In this document: positions 16,029 to 25,841 of the stretch, piece by piece
Layout: every line of letters begins with the position of its first letter
Position numbering within the stretch: position 1 is the stretch's first letter
Assembly (NCBI RefSeq): GCF_002752355.1
Contig: NZ_MRAV01000017.1
Location: 1 to 51,894 of the forward strand
From: Leucobacter sp. OLIS6
GTDB taxonomy: Bacteria; Actinomycetota; Actinomycetes; Actinomycetales; Microbacteriaceae
Length of the DNA stretch: 51,894 bases
Direction: 5' to 3'
The notes under the pieces: model-generated
The model's database searches: none
Told to the model about the DNA's origin: nothing
What the model saw: the letters and a program-made list of their open reading frames with translations, nothing else
Translations under genes and position numbers: made by a program

Positions 16029-17459
16029 ATGACTAACCAACTCGCAGTCGTCATCCTCGCAGCGGGGCAGGGCACTCGCATGAAGTCCGCGACGCCGAAG
16101 GTGCTGCACCCGATCGGCGGACGCTCCCTCATCGCCCACGTGCTCGACACCGCGGCCGGGCTCGACCCGCAGACGGTGGTCGCAGTGGTGCGGCACGAGC
16201 GCGAGCGCGTCGCCGCGGCGATCCTGGATCACGCACCGCACACGCGCATCGTCGACCAGGACGCGATCCCCGGCACGGGTCGCGCGGTCGAGCAGGCGGT
16301 GGAGGCTCTGCCGGCCGACTTCGACGGCTCGATCGTGGTGCTGTCGGGCGACGTCCCGCTGATCGACGTTCCCACCCTGCAGCGACTGGTCGACGGCCAC
16401 GTCGGCGGCGGCCGCTCGATGACCCTGCTCTCGGCCATCTACGAGAACCCCACCGGGCTCGGCCGGATCCTGCGCGGCGCCGACGGTCTCGTGACCGGCA
16501 TCGTCGAGGAGAAGGACGCCGACGACGCGCAGCGCCGCATCACCGAGATCAACGGTGGCATCTACGTGTTCGCGCGCCCTGCGCTCGAGCGGGCGCTCGC
16601 CGGCATCGACACGAACAATGCGCAGGGCGAGAAGTACCTCACCGACGCGGCCGCCGCGATCCTGGCCGAGGGCGGAGCCGTCGAGGCCGTCGCGACCGAC
16701 GATCCCTGGCTCATCGCGGGCGTCAACGATCGAGCCCAGCTGTCCGATGCCGGTGTCGAGATGAACCGTCGCATCGTGCGCGCCCACCAGCGCGCCGGCG
16801 TCACGATCCAGGATCCGGCCACCACCTGGATCGATGCGGACGTCTCGATCGAGCCCGATGTGGAGATCCTGCCGGGCACCTTCCTGCGCGGGGCCACCTC
16901 GATCGCGACGGGCGCGATCGTCGGTCCCGACACGACCCTGGTCGACTGCGAGGTGGGCGAAGGCGCCCGGATCCGCCGCAGCGAGGCCACGCTGGCCGTC
17001 TTCGGCGCGGGCGTCGAGGTCGGCCCCTACTCCTTCGTCCGCCCCGGCACCGAACTCGGTGCGAAGGGCAAGATCGGAGCGTTCGTCGAGACGAAGAACG
17101 CGAAGATCGGCGAGGCGAGCAAGGTGCCTCACCTGAGCTACGTGGGCGACGCGACCATCGGGCGCGAGACCAACGTGGGCGCGGGCACCATCGTGGCGAA
17201 CTACGACGGGGTCAACAAGCACCAGACCGTCGTGGGCGACGCGGTGCGCATCGGATCGAAGAACGTCCTCATCGCTCCGGTTACGATTGAGGACGGCGTC
17301 TACACGGCGGCCGGCGCTCTGATCCGCAAGAACGTGCCCTCGGGCTCGCTTGCCATGACCGTGGCGCCGCAACGCAACATCGAAGGCTGGGTGGCGGAGC
17401 ATCGCCCAGGCACCAACACCGCGGCAGCGGCTGAAAAGAACGGGGAACAGCAGGCATGA
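16029..17459 (+). CDS. glmU: Bifunctional UDP-GlcNAc pyrophosphorylase / GlcN-1-P acetyltransferase
   Basis: A 476-residue GlmU. The N-terminal uridyltransferase domain has LAAGQGTRMK at residues 10-19. The C-terminal half (from about 250) is a left-handed beta-helix acetyltransferase with hexapeptide repeats and NVGAGTIVANYDG. It acetylates glucosamine-1-phosphate and then makes UDP-GlcNAc for peptidoglycan. AGGAGG lies 11 nt before the ATG. The stop overlaps the prs start (ATGA), so the two are translationally coupled. Confidence 0.97.
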   Translation: MTNQLAVVILAAGQGTRMKSATPKVLHPIGGRSLIAHVLDTAAGLDPQTVVAVVRHERERVAAAILDHAPHTRIVDQDAIPGTGRAVEQAVEALPADFDGSIVVLSGDVPLIDVPTLQRLVDGHVGGGRSMTLLSAIYENPTGLGRILRGADGLVTGIVEEKDADDAQRRITEINGGIYVFARPALERALAGIDTNNAQGEKYLTDAAAAILAEGGAVEAVATDDPWLIAGVNDRAQLSDAGVEMNRRIVRAHQRAGVTIQDPATTWIDADVSIEPDVEILPGTFLRGATSIATGAIVGPDTTLVDCEVGEGARIRRSEATLAVFGAGVEVGPYSFVRPGTELGAKGKIGAFVETKNAKIGEASKVPHLSYVGDATIGRETNVGAGTIVANYDGVNKHQTVVGDAVRIGSKNVLIAPVTIEDGVYTAAGALIRKNVPSGSLAMTVAPQRNIEGWVAEHRPGTNTAAAAEKNGEQQA

Positions 17460-18433
17460 GCGCGATCGAGATGGCGGGGCAGAAGAAGCTCGTCCTCGTC
17501 TCCGGGCGGGCGCACCCGGAACTCGCCGAAGCGGTCGCCGCGGAGCTCGGGGCGAGTCTCGTCCCGACTGACGCGCGCACCTTCGCCAACGGCGAGCTCT
17601 ACGCGCGATTCGACGAGAGCGTCCGCGGTTGCGACGCCTTCGTCATCCAGTCGCACACCAACCCCATCAACGAGTGGCTCATGGAGCAGCTCATCATGGT
17701 CGACGCGCTCAAGCGCGCCTCGGCGAAGCGGATCACCGTCGTCGCCCCGTTCTACCCCTACTCGCGCCAGGACAAGAAGGGCCGCGGTCGTGAGCCGATC
17801 TCGGCCCGCCTCGTCGCCGACCTGTTCAAGGCGGCCGGCGCGAACCGCATCATGACCATCGACCTGCACGCCCCGCAGATCCAGGGCTTCTTCGACGGCC
17901 CCGTCGATCACCTGTTCGCGATGCCGGTCCTGCTCGAGCACTTCCGCAAGACGATCAACCGGGACGACCTCACCGTCGTCTCGCCCGACATGGGCCGCGT
18001 GCGCGTCGCCGACGTGTGGAGCGACAAGCTCGACGCGCCGCTCGCGATCATCCACAAGCGCCGCGACCCGCTGGTGCCGAACCAGGTCTCGGTGCACGAG
18101 ATCGTCGGTGACGTGAAGGACCGCTGGTGCGTCGTGGTCGACGACATGATCGACACCGGCGGGACCATCGCCAAGGCCGCCGAGGCGCTCAAGAAGAACG
18201 GCGCGCGTGGCGTGACCATCGCCTGCACGCACCCGATCTTCTCGGGCAAGGCTGCCGAGTACCTGTCGCAGGACTTCATCGACCAGGTCGTCGTGACCGA
18301 CACGCTCCCCATCCCCGAGGAGAAGCGCTTCGAGAAGCTCACCGTCGTGTCGATCGCCCCGCTGCTCGCGCAGGCGATCCACGAGGTGTTCGAGGACGGC
18401 TCGGTGACGAGCATGTTCGAGGGCGCCGCCTAA
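17456..18433 (+). CDS. prs: Ribose-phosphate pyrophosphokinase
   Basis: A 325-residue PRPP synthase, of normal length. It makes 5-phosphoribosyl-1-pyrophosphate from ribose-5-phosphate and ATP for nucleotide, His and Trp synthesis. Seen: FYPYSRQDKK, the DLHAPQIQGFF metal/ATP segment and the PRPP-binding VVVDDMIDTGGT. The start overlaps the glmU stop by 4 nt. A strong hairpin follows the stop. Confidence 0.97.
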   Translation: MSAIEMAGQKKLVLVSGRAHPELAEAVAAELGASLVPTDARTFANGELYARFDESVRGCDAFVIQSHTNPINEWLMEQLIMVDALKRASAKRITVVAPFYPYSRQDKKGRGREPISARLVADLFKAAGANRIMTIDLHAPQIQGFFDGPVDHLFAMPVLLEHFRKTINRDDLTVVSPDMGRVRVADVWSDKLDAPLAIIHKRRDPLVPNQVSVHEIVGDVKDRWCVVVDDMIDTGGTIAKAAEALKKNGARGVTIACTHPIFSGKAAEYLSQDFIDQVVVTDTLPIPEEKRFEKLTVVSIAPLLAQAIHEVFEDGSVTSMFEGAA

Positions 18434-18445
18434 GCTGCTCGCTCC

Positions 18446-18482
18446 AGAACGGGCCGGGATCCATTGGATCCCGGCCCGTTCT
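18446..18482 (+). terminator. Terminator hairpin after prs
   Basis: Perfect 17-bp arms (18446-18462 and 18466-18482) around a 3-nt loop, starting 13 nt after the prs stop. It is followed by mixed sequence, not a T run. Confidence 0.75.
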
Positions 18483-18737
18483 GTGCGCGGCGGGGGTCTT
18501 GGGGTGGTCGGAGCGCACGCCGTGGTTTCTGTTCGATCCGCCGGATTTCTACGCTCCGCCGGACGATTCACCGCTGTTCATCCGGCTGAGCCTGGAAATC
18601 CGGCGGAACGAACGCGGCCTGATCGAGCGTTCGAGACCGATGCAGCGTGTCCGCGCGTCTGCGCATGTAGCGATTTGACAGCTCAGAGCACACGCCTGAC
18701 AGGCTGGCTGCGTACCCGCCGAACCGAGGAGGAACGC
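18483..18737. other. Intergenic stretch between prs and the coiled-coil gene
   Basis: No gene is supported. The stretch holds the long inverted repeat at 18531-18613 and a TTGACA at 18675-18680 that could be a -35 for the next gene; no convincing -10 follows it. Confidence 0.5.
18531..18613. repeat. 19-bp inverted repeat with a 45-bp spacer
   Basis: GTTCGATCCGCCGGATTTC at 18531-18549 and its complement at 18595-18613 match at 18 of 19 positions. The spacer holds a third partial copy (CTCCGCCGGA). It could be a structured RNA or a palindromic repeat; nothing points to a known family. Confidence 0.7.
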
Positions 18738-19049
18738 ATGACCGAACCCCAGCTCTGGACCCTCGCTGCCGGACTGCTGACGGCACTGACGGCGATCCTC
18801 GGCTTCAGCGCGCAGACGATGCGCGCGATGTCGAAGATCGTCACGGTGCAGATGGCATCCGTGCGCGAACTGATGGCCGAGCGCTTCTCGAACGTCGATC
18901 GGCAGTTCGATCAGGTCGACCGGCGATTCGATCAGGTCGACCGTCGGTTGGAGCAGCTCGACCAGCGCGTAGGCAGGGTCGAGACGCGTGTCGACGACAT
19001 CGACCGCGATGTTCAGACCATCGCGAAGCGGATCCTCCCGAAGGACTGA
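18738..19049 (+). CDS. Small membrane-anchored coiled-coil protein
   Basis: A 103-residue protein of no recognised family. Residues about 6-28 form one hydrophobic helix, and residues about 40-100 form a heptad coiled coil built on repeated FDQVDRR units. At DNA level two nearly identical 21-nt copies lie at 18906-18947, so the coil grew by tandem duplication. GAGGAGG lies 5 nt before the ATG, a strong site. It probably sits in the membrane with the coil in the cytoplasm and oligomerises. It converges with gnd. Confidence 0.8.
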   Translation: MTEPQLWTLAAGLLTALTAILGFSAQTMRAMSKIVTVQMASVRELMAERFSNVDRQFDQVDRRFDQVDRRLEQLDQRVGRVETRVDDIDRDVQTIAKRILPKD

Positions 19050-19103
19050 CGAGCGCCGGCCGATCCGGCGGAGCGAACTCTCGTGCCCCGCCTGATCCGC
19101 GGT

Positions 19104-20555
19104 TCACTCTCCGGTCTGCGTCTCGCTGCGGTCGCCCGACCACTCGGTGTGGAACACGCCGGGGCCGTCGATGCGGCGGTAGGTGTGCGCGCCGAAGAAA
19201 TCGCGCTGCGCCTGGATCAGCGACGCGGGGAGGCGCGGAGCGCGGAGGGCGTCGTAGTAGGCGAGCGACGACGAGAAGCCCGGTGCCGGAACCCCGGCGA
19301 GTGCTGCCGTCGACACGACGCGTCGCCAGGCCTGCTGGGCGCGCCCGGCGGCCTCCGAGAAGAAGGGAGCCGTGACGAGCGAGACGAGCGCGGGATCGGC
19401 CTGGTAGGCCTCCGCGATGCGGCCGAGGAATCGGGCGCGGATGATGCAGCCGGCACGCCAGATCTTGGCGACCGCGCCGCTGTCGATGTGCCAGCCGTAC
19501 TGGCTGGCGGCGGTGCGGATCACGTCGAAGCCCTGCGAGTAGGCGACGATCTTCGAAGCGTAGAGCGCCTGGCGCACGTCCTCGACGAACGCGTCGCGAT
19601 CTTCGAGCTCGATGGGGGTGGCGGGGCCCTCGAGGTGCGCGCCCGCGAGGCGCTGTTCGGGGTGCGACGACAGGCCGCGGGCGAAGACGGCCTCCGCGAT
19701 CCCGCTGATCGGGGTGCCGAGCGAGAGCGCGGCCTGCACGGTCCAGGTGCCGGTGCCCTTCTGGCCGGCCTGGTCGAGCACGACGTCGACGAAGGGGCGC
19801 CCGGTGCGGGCGTCGACCTGACGCAGCACCTCCGCGGTGATCTCGATGAGGTAGCTCTCGAGCTCGCCCGTGTTCCACTCGGCGAAGATCTCGGCGATCT
19901 CTGCGGGCTCGAAGCCGGCGCCGCGGCGCAGCAGGTCGAAGGCCTCGGCGATGAGCTGCATGTCGGCGTACTCGATGCCGTTGTGCACCATCTTCACGAA
20001 GTGCCCGGCGCCGTCGGTGCCCACGTGCGTGACGCAGGGCTCGCCGTCCTCCTCGGCCCGCGCCGCGATGGATCGGAAGATCGGGCCGACGGTCTCGTAG
20101 GACTCGGCGGATCCGCCCGGCATGATGCTCGGCCCGTTGAGCGCGCCCTCCTCGCCGCCCGAGATGCCTGCGCCGACGAAGTGCAGGCCGCGCTGGCGGA
20201 GCTCGAGTTCGCGGCGGATCGTGTCGGTGTACTGCGCGTTGCCGCCGTCGATGATGATGTCGCCGGGCTCGAACGCGTCAGCCAGCTCGGAGATGACGGC
20301 GTCGGTCGCGGATCCCGCCTGCACCATGATGATGGCGGTGCGGGGCCGGGTCAGCGCGGCGGCGAAGTCGGCGACGCTCTCGGTCGCGACGAACCCGGCC
20401 TCCGGATGCGCGGAGACGAGGGTGCGGGTGCGCTCGGGGGAGCGGTTGTAGACCGCGACGCGGTTGCCCTCGCGACTGGCGAGGTTGCGCGCGAGGTTGG
20501 CTCCCATGACCGCGAGGCCCACCACTCCGACGTTTGCCGATGGGGTGCTGGTCAT
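19104..20555 (-). CDS. gnd: 6-phosphogluconate dehydrogenase, decarboxylating
   Basis: A 483-residue enzyme, the usual length. It oxidises 6-phosphogluconate to ribulose-5-phosphate, making NADPH in the pentose phosphate pathway. Seen: GLAVMGANLARN (dinucleotide fold), GAGISGGEEGALNGPSIMPG, KMVHNGIEYADMQLIAE and DQAGQKGTGTW. The ATG at 20555 has GGAG 9 nt upstream. An ATG 5 codons earlier is possible but badly spaced. It is transcribed away from rplY. Confidence 0.96.
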   Translation of the reverse strand: MTSTPSANVGVVGLAVMGANLARNLASREGNRVAVYNRSPERTRTLVSAHPEAGFVATESVADFAAALTRPRTAIIMVQAGSATDAVISELADAFEPGDIIIDGGNAQYTDTIRRELELRQRGLHFVGAGISGGEEGALNGPSIMPGGSAESYETVGPIFRSIAARAEEDGEPCVTHVGTDGAGHFVKMVHNGIEYADMQLIAEAFDLLRRGAGFEPAEIAEIFAEWNTGELESYLIEITAEVLRQVDARTGRPFVDVVLDQAGQKGTGTWTVQAALSLGTPISGIAEAVFARGLSSHPEQRLAGAHLEGPATPIELEDRDAFVEDVRQALYASKIVAYSQGFDVIRTAASQYGWHIDSGAVAKIWRAGCIIRARFLGRIAEAYQADPALVSLVTAPFFSEAAGRAQQAWRRVVSTAALAGVPAPGFSSSLAYYDALRAPRLPASLIQAQRDFFGAHTYRRIDGPGVFHTEWSGDRSETQTGE

Positions 20556-20885
20556 CTTCTGGATCTCCATTCCGCCGCGCGTTCCCGACGCGCCGCGTTC
20601 GTCGCTCTACCGCCCATCCGGTCCGCGCCCGGGAGCGCGGAGCCGCGGAACCGATGGTCCGTGGGCGCACTCCAGACTACAAGGCGCCCCGCGCGACGCC
20701 CCGCGGCGCGAGCGAATTCCGTGTAAACTGTGGAGCTGTACTTCGGCGAGGGATGCGCGAGCATCCGTGATCGACGCGGGACGGACTGCCTTGCGGGCCT
20801 TTCTGACGCGCCATTCGGCGAGACATGACCATTCCGGCGGCCCAGCCCGCCTCGAACGGGCGCGAGCCCGCAAAGGAGAATCACG
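20556..20885. promoter_or_regulatory. 330-bp divergent control region of gnd and rplY
   Basis: No gene is supported. TAAACT at 20724-20729 is a possible -10 facing rplY, without a good -35. A small GCCCG/CGGGC hairpin lies at 20845-20861, close before the rplY ribosome binding site. No known riboswitch was recognised. Confidence 0.4.
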
Positions 20886-21467
20886 ATGACCGAGGCGAAC
20901 GCCCTCGTCGGCACCCCCCGCGACAACTTCGGCAAGGGCGCGGCTCGCAAGCTGCGCGCCGCAGGCCAGACCCCCGCCGTGATCTACGGCCACGGCACCG
21001 AGCCGGTGCACCTCTCGGTCGAGACCCACCCGCTGAGCCTGATCATCCGTCAGGCCAACGCGCTGATCAACCTCGAGCTCGAGGGCAAGAAGACCCTCGT
21101 GCTCGTCAAGGACGTGCAGAAGGATCCGGTGCGCCAGATCATCGAGCACGTCGACCTGGTCATCGTGAAGAAGGGTGAGACCGTCGAGGTCGAGGTCCCC
21201 GTGCACGTCACCGGCGAGCCCTTCTCGGGCACCAACGCGCTGCAGGAGCTGAACACCCTCCGCCTGAGCGTTCCCGCGACCTCCATCCCCGAGAACGTCG
21301 AGGTCTCGGTCGAGGGCCTCGAGGCCGGCACCCAGATCCTCGCCGGTGCGATCGAGCTCCCCAAGGGCGCCAGCCTGCTCGACGCTGCCGAGCAGCTCGT
21401 CGTGCACATCGTCGCTCCTCGCGGCCCGAAGGGCGACGAGGAAGAGGTCGAGGCGGCCGCCGAGTAA
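20886..21467 (+). CDS. rplY: 50S ribosomal protein L25, general stress (CTC) type
   Basis: A 193-residue two-domain L25/CTC protein. The N-terminal domain (about 1-95, with FGKGAARKLRAAGQTPAVIYG) binds 5S rRNA; the C-terminal beta domain and acidic tail are typical of the long form. AAAGGAG lies about 8 nt before the ATG. It is followed by pth and mfd, the usual actinobacterial order. Confidence 0.96.
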   Translation: MTEANALVGTPRDNFGKGAARKLRAAGQTPAVIYGHGTEPVHLSVETHPLSLIIRQANALINLELEGKKTLVLVKDVQKDPVRQIIEHVDLVIVKKGETVEVEVPVHVTGEPFSGTNALQELNTLRLSVPATSIPENVEVSVEGLEAGTQILAGAIELPKGASLLDAAEQLVVHIVAPRGPKGDEEEVEAAAE

Positions 21468-21488
21468 TCTCGGCGCCGATCGAGCATT

Positions 21489-21539
21489 GCGAGCCCGTCC
21501 GGGCCGTCCGCGCACGCGCGGCGGCTCTGGCGGGCTCGC
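21489..21539 (+). terminator. Inverted repeat between rplY and pth
   Basis: GCGAGCCCG (21489-21497) pairs with CGGGCTCGC (21531-21539), and the GC-rich interior can fold further. It may terminate or process the rplY transcript before pth. No T tract. Confidence 0.5.
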
Positions 21540-21600
21540 GCCGTTCTCCGCGCAGCGCGGAGGCACGAACCACACCCAAGACAGCTAAGGAGCAGCAACG

Positions 21601-22191
21601 GTGGCGCAGGACAACTGGCTGGTCGTCGGTCTCGGCAACCCCGGGGCGAAGTACGAGGCGACGCGGCACAACGTCGGTCAGATGGCGCTCGACGTGCTCG
21701 CCTCCCGCCTCGGTGCGAGCTTCGGCTCGCACCGCAGCAATGCGCGCGTCGCCGAGGGCTGGCTCCGGCCGGGCGGCCCGAAGCTGATCCTCGCGAAGCC
21801 GAACAGCTACATGAACACCTCGGGCGGGCCCGTCTCCTCGCTCGTCTCCTACTTCGGGGTCGATCCCGACCACCTCATCGTGCTGCATGACGAACTCGAC
21901 ATCCCCTTCGACACCATCAAGCTCAAGCAGGGCGGCGGCCACGGCGGCCACAACGGCCTGCGCGACATCGCGAAGGCACTCGGCACCCCCGAGTTCCTCC
22001 GGGTGCGCATCGGGGTCGGTCGCCCGCCCGGGCGGCAGGATCCCGCCGACTACGTGCTGAAGCCGTTCGCCTCGACCGAGCGCGACGCGCTCGCCGTACT
22101 GCTTGAGGACGCCGCCGATGCCGCTGAGCAGCTCGCCGACGACGGCCTGCTCGCCGCCCAGCAGCGCTTCCACGGAAGGGACGCGAAGTGA
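21601..22191 (+). CDS. pth: Peptidyl-tRNA hydrolase
   Basis: A 196-residue Pth, which frees tRNA from stalled peptidyl-tRNA. Seen: VVGLGNPGAKYEATRHNVG with catalytic His (H23), KPNSYMNTSG, and LHDELDIPF followed by GGGHGGHNGLRDI. The GTG start has AAGGAG 8 nt upstream. The stop overlaps the mfd GTG start (GTGA). Confidence 0.96.
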   Translation: MAQDNWLVVGLGNPGAKYEATRHNVGQMALDVLASRLGASFGSHRSNARVAEGWLRPGGPKLILAKPNSYMNTSGGPVSSLVSYFGVDPDHLIVLHDELDIPFDTIKLKQGGGHGGHNGLRDIAKALGTPEFLRVRIGVGRPPGRQDPADYVLKPFASTERDALAVLLEDAADAAEQLADDGLLAAQQRFHGRDAK

Positions 22192-25100
22192 CCCTGCATG
22201 GGATCGACCGGCTGCTCGAATCGTCGCCGTCGTTCACCGCCGCACTCGACGCTGCGAGCGGCGACGCCGAGTTCTCGGTGGTCGAGGGTCTGCGCGCGCC
22301 GCTGATCGCCGGACTGCTGCGCCGGCGCCGGGCCGCGGGCGACCGCGGCGCGCTGCTCGTCATCGCGGCGACGAGTCGCGAGGCGGATGCGCTGCGCACC
22401 GCGCTGCAGTCGATCGTCCCCGATGCGGTCACCGCGGAGTTCCCGGCCTGGGAGACCCTGCCGCACGAGCGGTTGAGCCCGAGCGTCGAGACGGTGGGTC
22501 GCCGCGCGCTCGCACTCCGCCTCCTGCGCGAGCACGACGATTCGCGCCCCCTGATCCTGGTCGCCTCGGTCCGCGCCGCGTTGCAGCCGGTCTCGCCGCA
22601 CGCGGCGTTCGCCGAGCCCATCGTGCTGCGAGCCGGCGCGGAGCCCGAGGTCGCCGGTGCGCGGGGGCTCGAGGCCATCGCCCGCGAACTCGTCGCTCGC
22701 GCCTACACCCGGGTCGACATGGTCACTCGCCGCGGTGAGTTCGCCGTGCGCGGCGGGATCCTCGACGTCTTCCCCCCGACCGCCGAGCAGGCGGTCCGCG
22801 TCGACTTCTTCGGTGACGAGGTGGATCAGATCCGCCGCTTCGCCGTGTCGGATCAGCGCAGTGCGGGCGACCCGTTGCCCGAGATCGAGCTCTGGCACGC
22901 GCGCGAGCTGCTGCTCACCGAGGCGGTGCGCGAGCGGGCAGCCGAGCTGCTGGCGAAGTTCCCGGCGCTCGGTTCGCTGCTCGAGAAGATGAGCCAGGGG
23001 ATCGCGGTCGAGGGCATGGAGAGCCTGCTGCCGCAGCTGGTCGACGGGCTGCGCCCGCTGACGGCACTGCTGCCCGAAGGCGGATCCGTGCTGATCGCCT
23101 CGCCCGAGCGGGTCGCCGGGCGCGCGGTCAGCCTCGCCGACACCAACCGTGAGTTCCTCGAGGCGGCGTGGTCGGCGGCAACCGCGGGCGCCGAGGCCCC
23201 GGTCCCGGTCGACGATAGCGGCATGCTCTCGGTCGCCGAGCTGCGGGCCGCGGCCGGGCGCCGCCCCTGGTGGACGGTCTCGAGCTTCGTGCAGGGGCCC
23301 GAGGATCCGGAGGAGGGCGGGGCGGTCGAGGCCGGTGGCGCCGATCCGTCCGTCATCGCCGTGCACGGTTCGCCGTTCCCGCGCCCCGCGTCGTCGGCGG
23401 ATCCGACCGGCGCCGCGATCCGCCTGTTCGCCGAGCGCCTCCAGGCCGGGTGGACCGTCGTCGTGACCGCGCAGGGCGTCGGCCTCGTCGAGCGTGCCCG
23501 CGACATGCTCTCGGACGCCGGTGCGGCCGCTCGCATGCTCGACGAGCTGCCCGAGCGCCCTGAACCGGGAGTGATCCACCTCGTCCCGGGCACCGCCTGG
23601 ACCGGGTTCGAGAGCGCCGAGGCGAAGCTGCTGCTCGCGACCGAGGCCGAGTTCTTCGGTCGGGCCGTATCGAGCCAGGCCGCGAGCGGGCAGAAGCTCG
23701 CGAAGCGGCGCGGCAAGAACGTCGTCGACCCGCTGAAGCTGGTCGCCGGCGACTACGTGGTGCACGAGACGCACGGCATCGGCCGGTTCGTCGAGCTGAC
23801 GCAGCGGATGGTGCCGACCGGCATCGGCCGCGACGCGGTGAAGGCGCTGCGCGAGTATCTCGTGCTCGAGTACGCCTCCACCAAGCGCGGCATGCCGAAG
23901 GACAAGCTCTACGTGCCCACCGACCAGCTCGACCAGCTGTCGCGCTACGTCGGCGGCGAAGCGCCCCCGCTGTCGAAGATGGGCGGCAGCGACTGGGCGA
24001 ACGCGAAGAAGAAGGCTCGCAAGGCGGTGCGAGACATCGCCGTGGAGCTCGTGAAGCTCTACTCGGCACGCGTCGCGTCGAAGGGCCACGCCTTCTCGGC
24101 CGACACCCCCTGGCAGCACGAGCTCGAAGAGGCGTTCCCCTACGCCGAGACCCTCGACCAGCTGACCACCATCGACGAGGTGAAGCGCGACATGGAGCGC
24201 GAGATCCCGATGGATCGCCTGGTCGCGGGCGATGTGGGCTTCGGCAAGACCGAGGTCGCGGTGCGCGCCGCGTTCAAGGCCGTGCAGGACGGCAAGCAGG
24301 TCGCCATGCTCGTGCCGACGACGCTGCTTGTGAGCCAGCACCTCGAGACCTTCCAGAACCGCTTCGCCGGATTCCCGGTGCGGATCCGCCCGCTCAGCCG
24401 GTTCCAGAGCGAGAAGGAATCGAAGGACACGATCGAAGGCCTCGCGGCCGGCACGGTCGACGTCGTGATCGGCACGCATCGGCTGCTCGCCGAGAGCGTG
24501 GTCTACAAGGACATCGGTCTCGTCATCATCGACGAGGAGCAGCGGTTCGGCGTCGAGCACAAGGACGCGCTGAAGAAGCTCAAGACCAACGTCGACATCC
24601 TCGCGATGAGCGCGACGCCGATCCCGCGCACGCTCGAGATGGCCGTGACCGGGATCCGCGAGATGTCGACGCTCGCGACCGCGCCCGAGGATCGGCACCC
24701 GATCCTCACCTTCGTCGGGCCCCGCAGCGACAAGCAGATCACCGCGGCGATCCGGCGCGAGCTGCTGCGCGAGGGGCAGGTGTTCTTCGTGCACAATCGC
24801 GTACAGTCGATCACCCGGATCGCGGCGCAGATCTCGGAGCTCGTGCCCGAGGCCCGGGTCGCGGTCGCGCACGGCAAGCTGAGCGAGCACCAGCTCGAGC
24901 AGGTCGTGCAGGACTTCTGGGAGCGCAAGTTCGACGTGCTCGTCTCGACGACGATCATCGAGACCGGCCTCGACATCGCGAACGCGAACACGATCATCAT
25001 CGATGCCGCCGACAAGTACGGTCTGAGCCAGCTGCACCAGCTCCGCGGCCGCGTCGGGCGCAGCCGCGAACGCGCGTACGCCTATTTCCTCTACGACCCC

Positions 25101-25841
25101 GACAAACCGCTCACCGAGCACGCGCACGAGCGGCTCGACACGCTCGCGACGAACAACGAGCTCGGTTCGGGCATGCAGGTCGCGCTGAAGGACCTCGAGC
25201 TGCGCGGTGCGGGAAACCTGCTCGGCGGCGAGCAGTCGGGCCACATCGCGGGAGTCGGCTTCGACCTCTACCTGCGCATGATCGGCGAGGCCGTGAACAC
25301 GTTCAAGGGCGAGGAATCGACGGGGCCGAGCGAGCTGGTGCTCGAGCTGCCGGTCGATGCGCACATCCCCGAGGAGTACGTCGAGAGCGAGCGCCTGCGT
25401 CTCGAGGCGTACCAGAAGTTCGCGGCGTCGGCCCACCCGCAAGCGCCCGAGGACCACGTGGCGCTCGTGCTGGAGGAGCTGACCGACCGCTACGGCGCCC
25501 CGCCCGAGGAGGTGCAGCGCCTCGCCTCGGTGTCGGCGCTGCGTCGCCGGGCCGCGAAGCTGGGCCTCTCGAAGGTCGTCGCTGCCGGTCCGAACCTGCG
25601 GATCGAACCGGTCGAGCTCCTCGACTCGCGCCGCATGCGCATGAACCGCATGTACCCGGGTTCGCGCTACACCGAATCGACCAAGACGCTGCAGATCCCG
25701 CTGCCCGGCGGGACCGCCTCCTCGCGCAGCCCCCTCGCGGGCGTGGGGCAGAAGCGCATGGGCGACGAGGGCGACATCGTCGCCTGGACCGGCCGCGTGC
25801 TCGGCACGCTGCTCGAAGCGGATCCGCCGGCCGCCGGCTGA
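22188..25841 (+). CDS. mfd: Transcription-repair coupling factor Mfd
   Basis: A 1217-residue Mfd, full length. The UvrB-like N-terminal part is followed by the CarD-like RNA polymerase interaction domain (GDYVVHETHGIGRF), then the RecG-like translocase with Walker A DVGFGKTEVA (682 on), DEEQ at 782-785 and HQLRGRVGRS. It removes stalled RNA polymerase from DNA damage and recruits UvrA. The GTG at 22188 overlaps the pth stop. The stop codon lies inside the first unit of a tandem repeat. Confidence 0.97.
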   Translation: MTLHGIDRLLESSPSFTAALDAASGDAEFSVVEGLRAPLIAGLLRRRRAAGDRGALLVIAATSREADALRTALQSIVPDAVTAEFPAWETLPHERLSPSVETVGRRALALRLLREHDDSRPLILVASVRAALQPVSPHAAFAEPIVLRAGAEPEVAGARGLEAIARELVARAYTRVDMVTRRGEFAVRGGILDVFPPTAEQAVRVDFFGDEVDQIRRFAVSDQRSAGDPLPEIELWHARELLLTEAVRERAAELLAKFPALGSLLEKMSQGIAVEGMESLLPQLVDGLRPLTALLPEGGSVLIASPERVAGRAVSLADTNREFLEAAWSAATAGAEAPVPVDDSGMLSVAELRAAAGRRPWWTVSSFVQGPEDPEEGGAVEAGGADPSVIAVHGSPFPRPASSADPTGAAIRLFAERLQAGWTVVVTAQGVGLVERARDMLSDAGAAARMLDELPERPEPGVIHLVPGTAWTGFESAEAKLLLATEAEFFGRAVSSQAASGQKLAKRRGKNVVDPLKLVAGDYVVHETHGIGRFVELTQRMVPTGIGRDAVKALREYLVLEYASTKRGMPKDKLYVPTDQLDQLSRYVGGEAPPLSKMGGSDWANAKKKARKAVRDIAVELVKLYSARVASKGHAFSADTPWQHELEEAFPYAETLDQLTTIDEVKRDMEREIPMDRLVAGDVGFGKTEVAVRAAFKAVQDGKQVAMLVPTTLLVSQHLETFQNRFAGFPVRIRPLSRFQSEKESKDTIEGLAAGTVDVVIGTHRLLAESVVYKDIGLVIIDEEQRFGVEHKDALKKLKTNVDILAMSATPIPRTLEMAVTGIREMSTLATAPEDRHPILTFVGPRSDKQITAAIRRELLREGQVFFVHNRVQSITRIAAQISELVPEARVAVAHGKLSEHQLEQVVQDFWERKFDVLVSTTIIETGLDIANANTIIIDAADKYGLSQLHQLRGRVGRSRERAYAYFLYDPDKPLTEHAHERLDTLATNNELGSGMQVALKDLELRGAGNLLGGEQSGHIAGVGFDLYLRMIGEAVNTFKGEESTGPSELVLELPVDAHIPEEYVESERLRLEAYQKFAASAHPQAPEDHVALVLEELTDRYGAPPEEVQRLASVSALRRRAAKLGLSKVVAAGPNLRIEPVELLDSRRMRMNRMYPGSRYTESTKTLQIPLPGGTASSRSPLAGVGQKRMGDEGDIVAWTGRVLGTLLEADPPAAG

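Noticed and set aside
20556..20885. Riboswitch or L25 autoregulatory leader
   Set aside because: Only a small hairpin and a possible -10 are visible; no conserved leader structure could be recognised.
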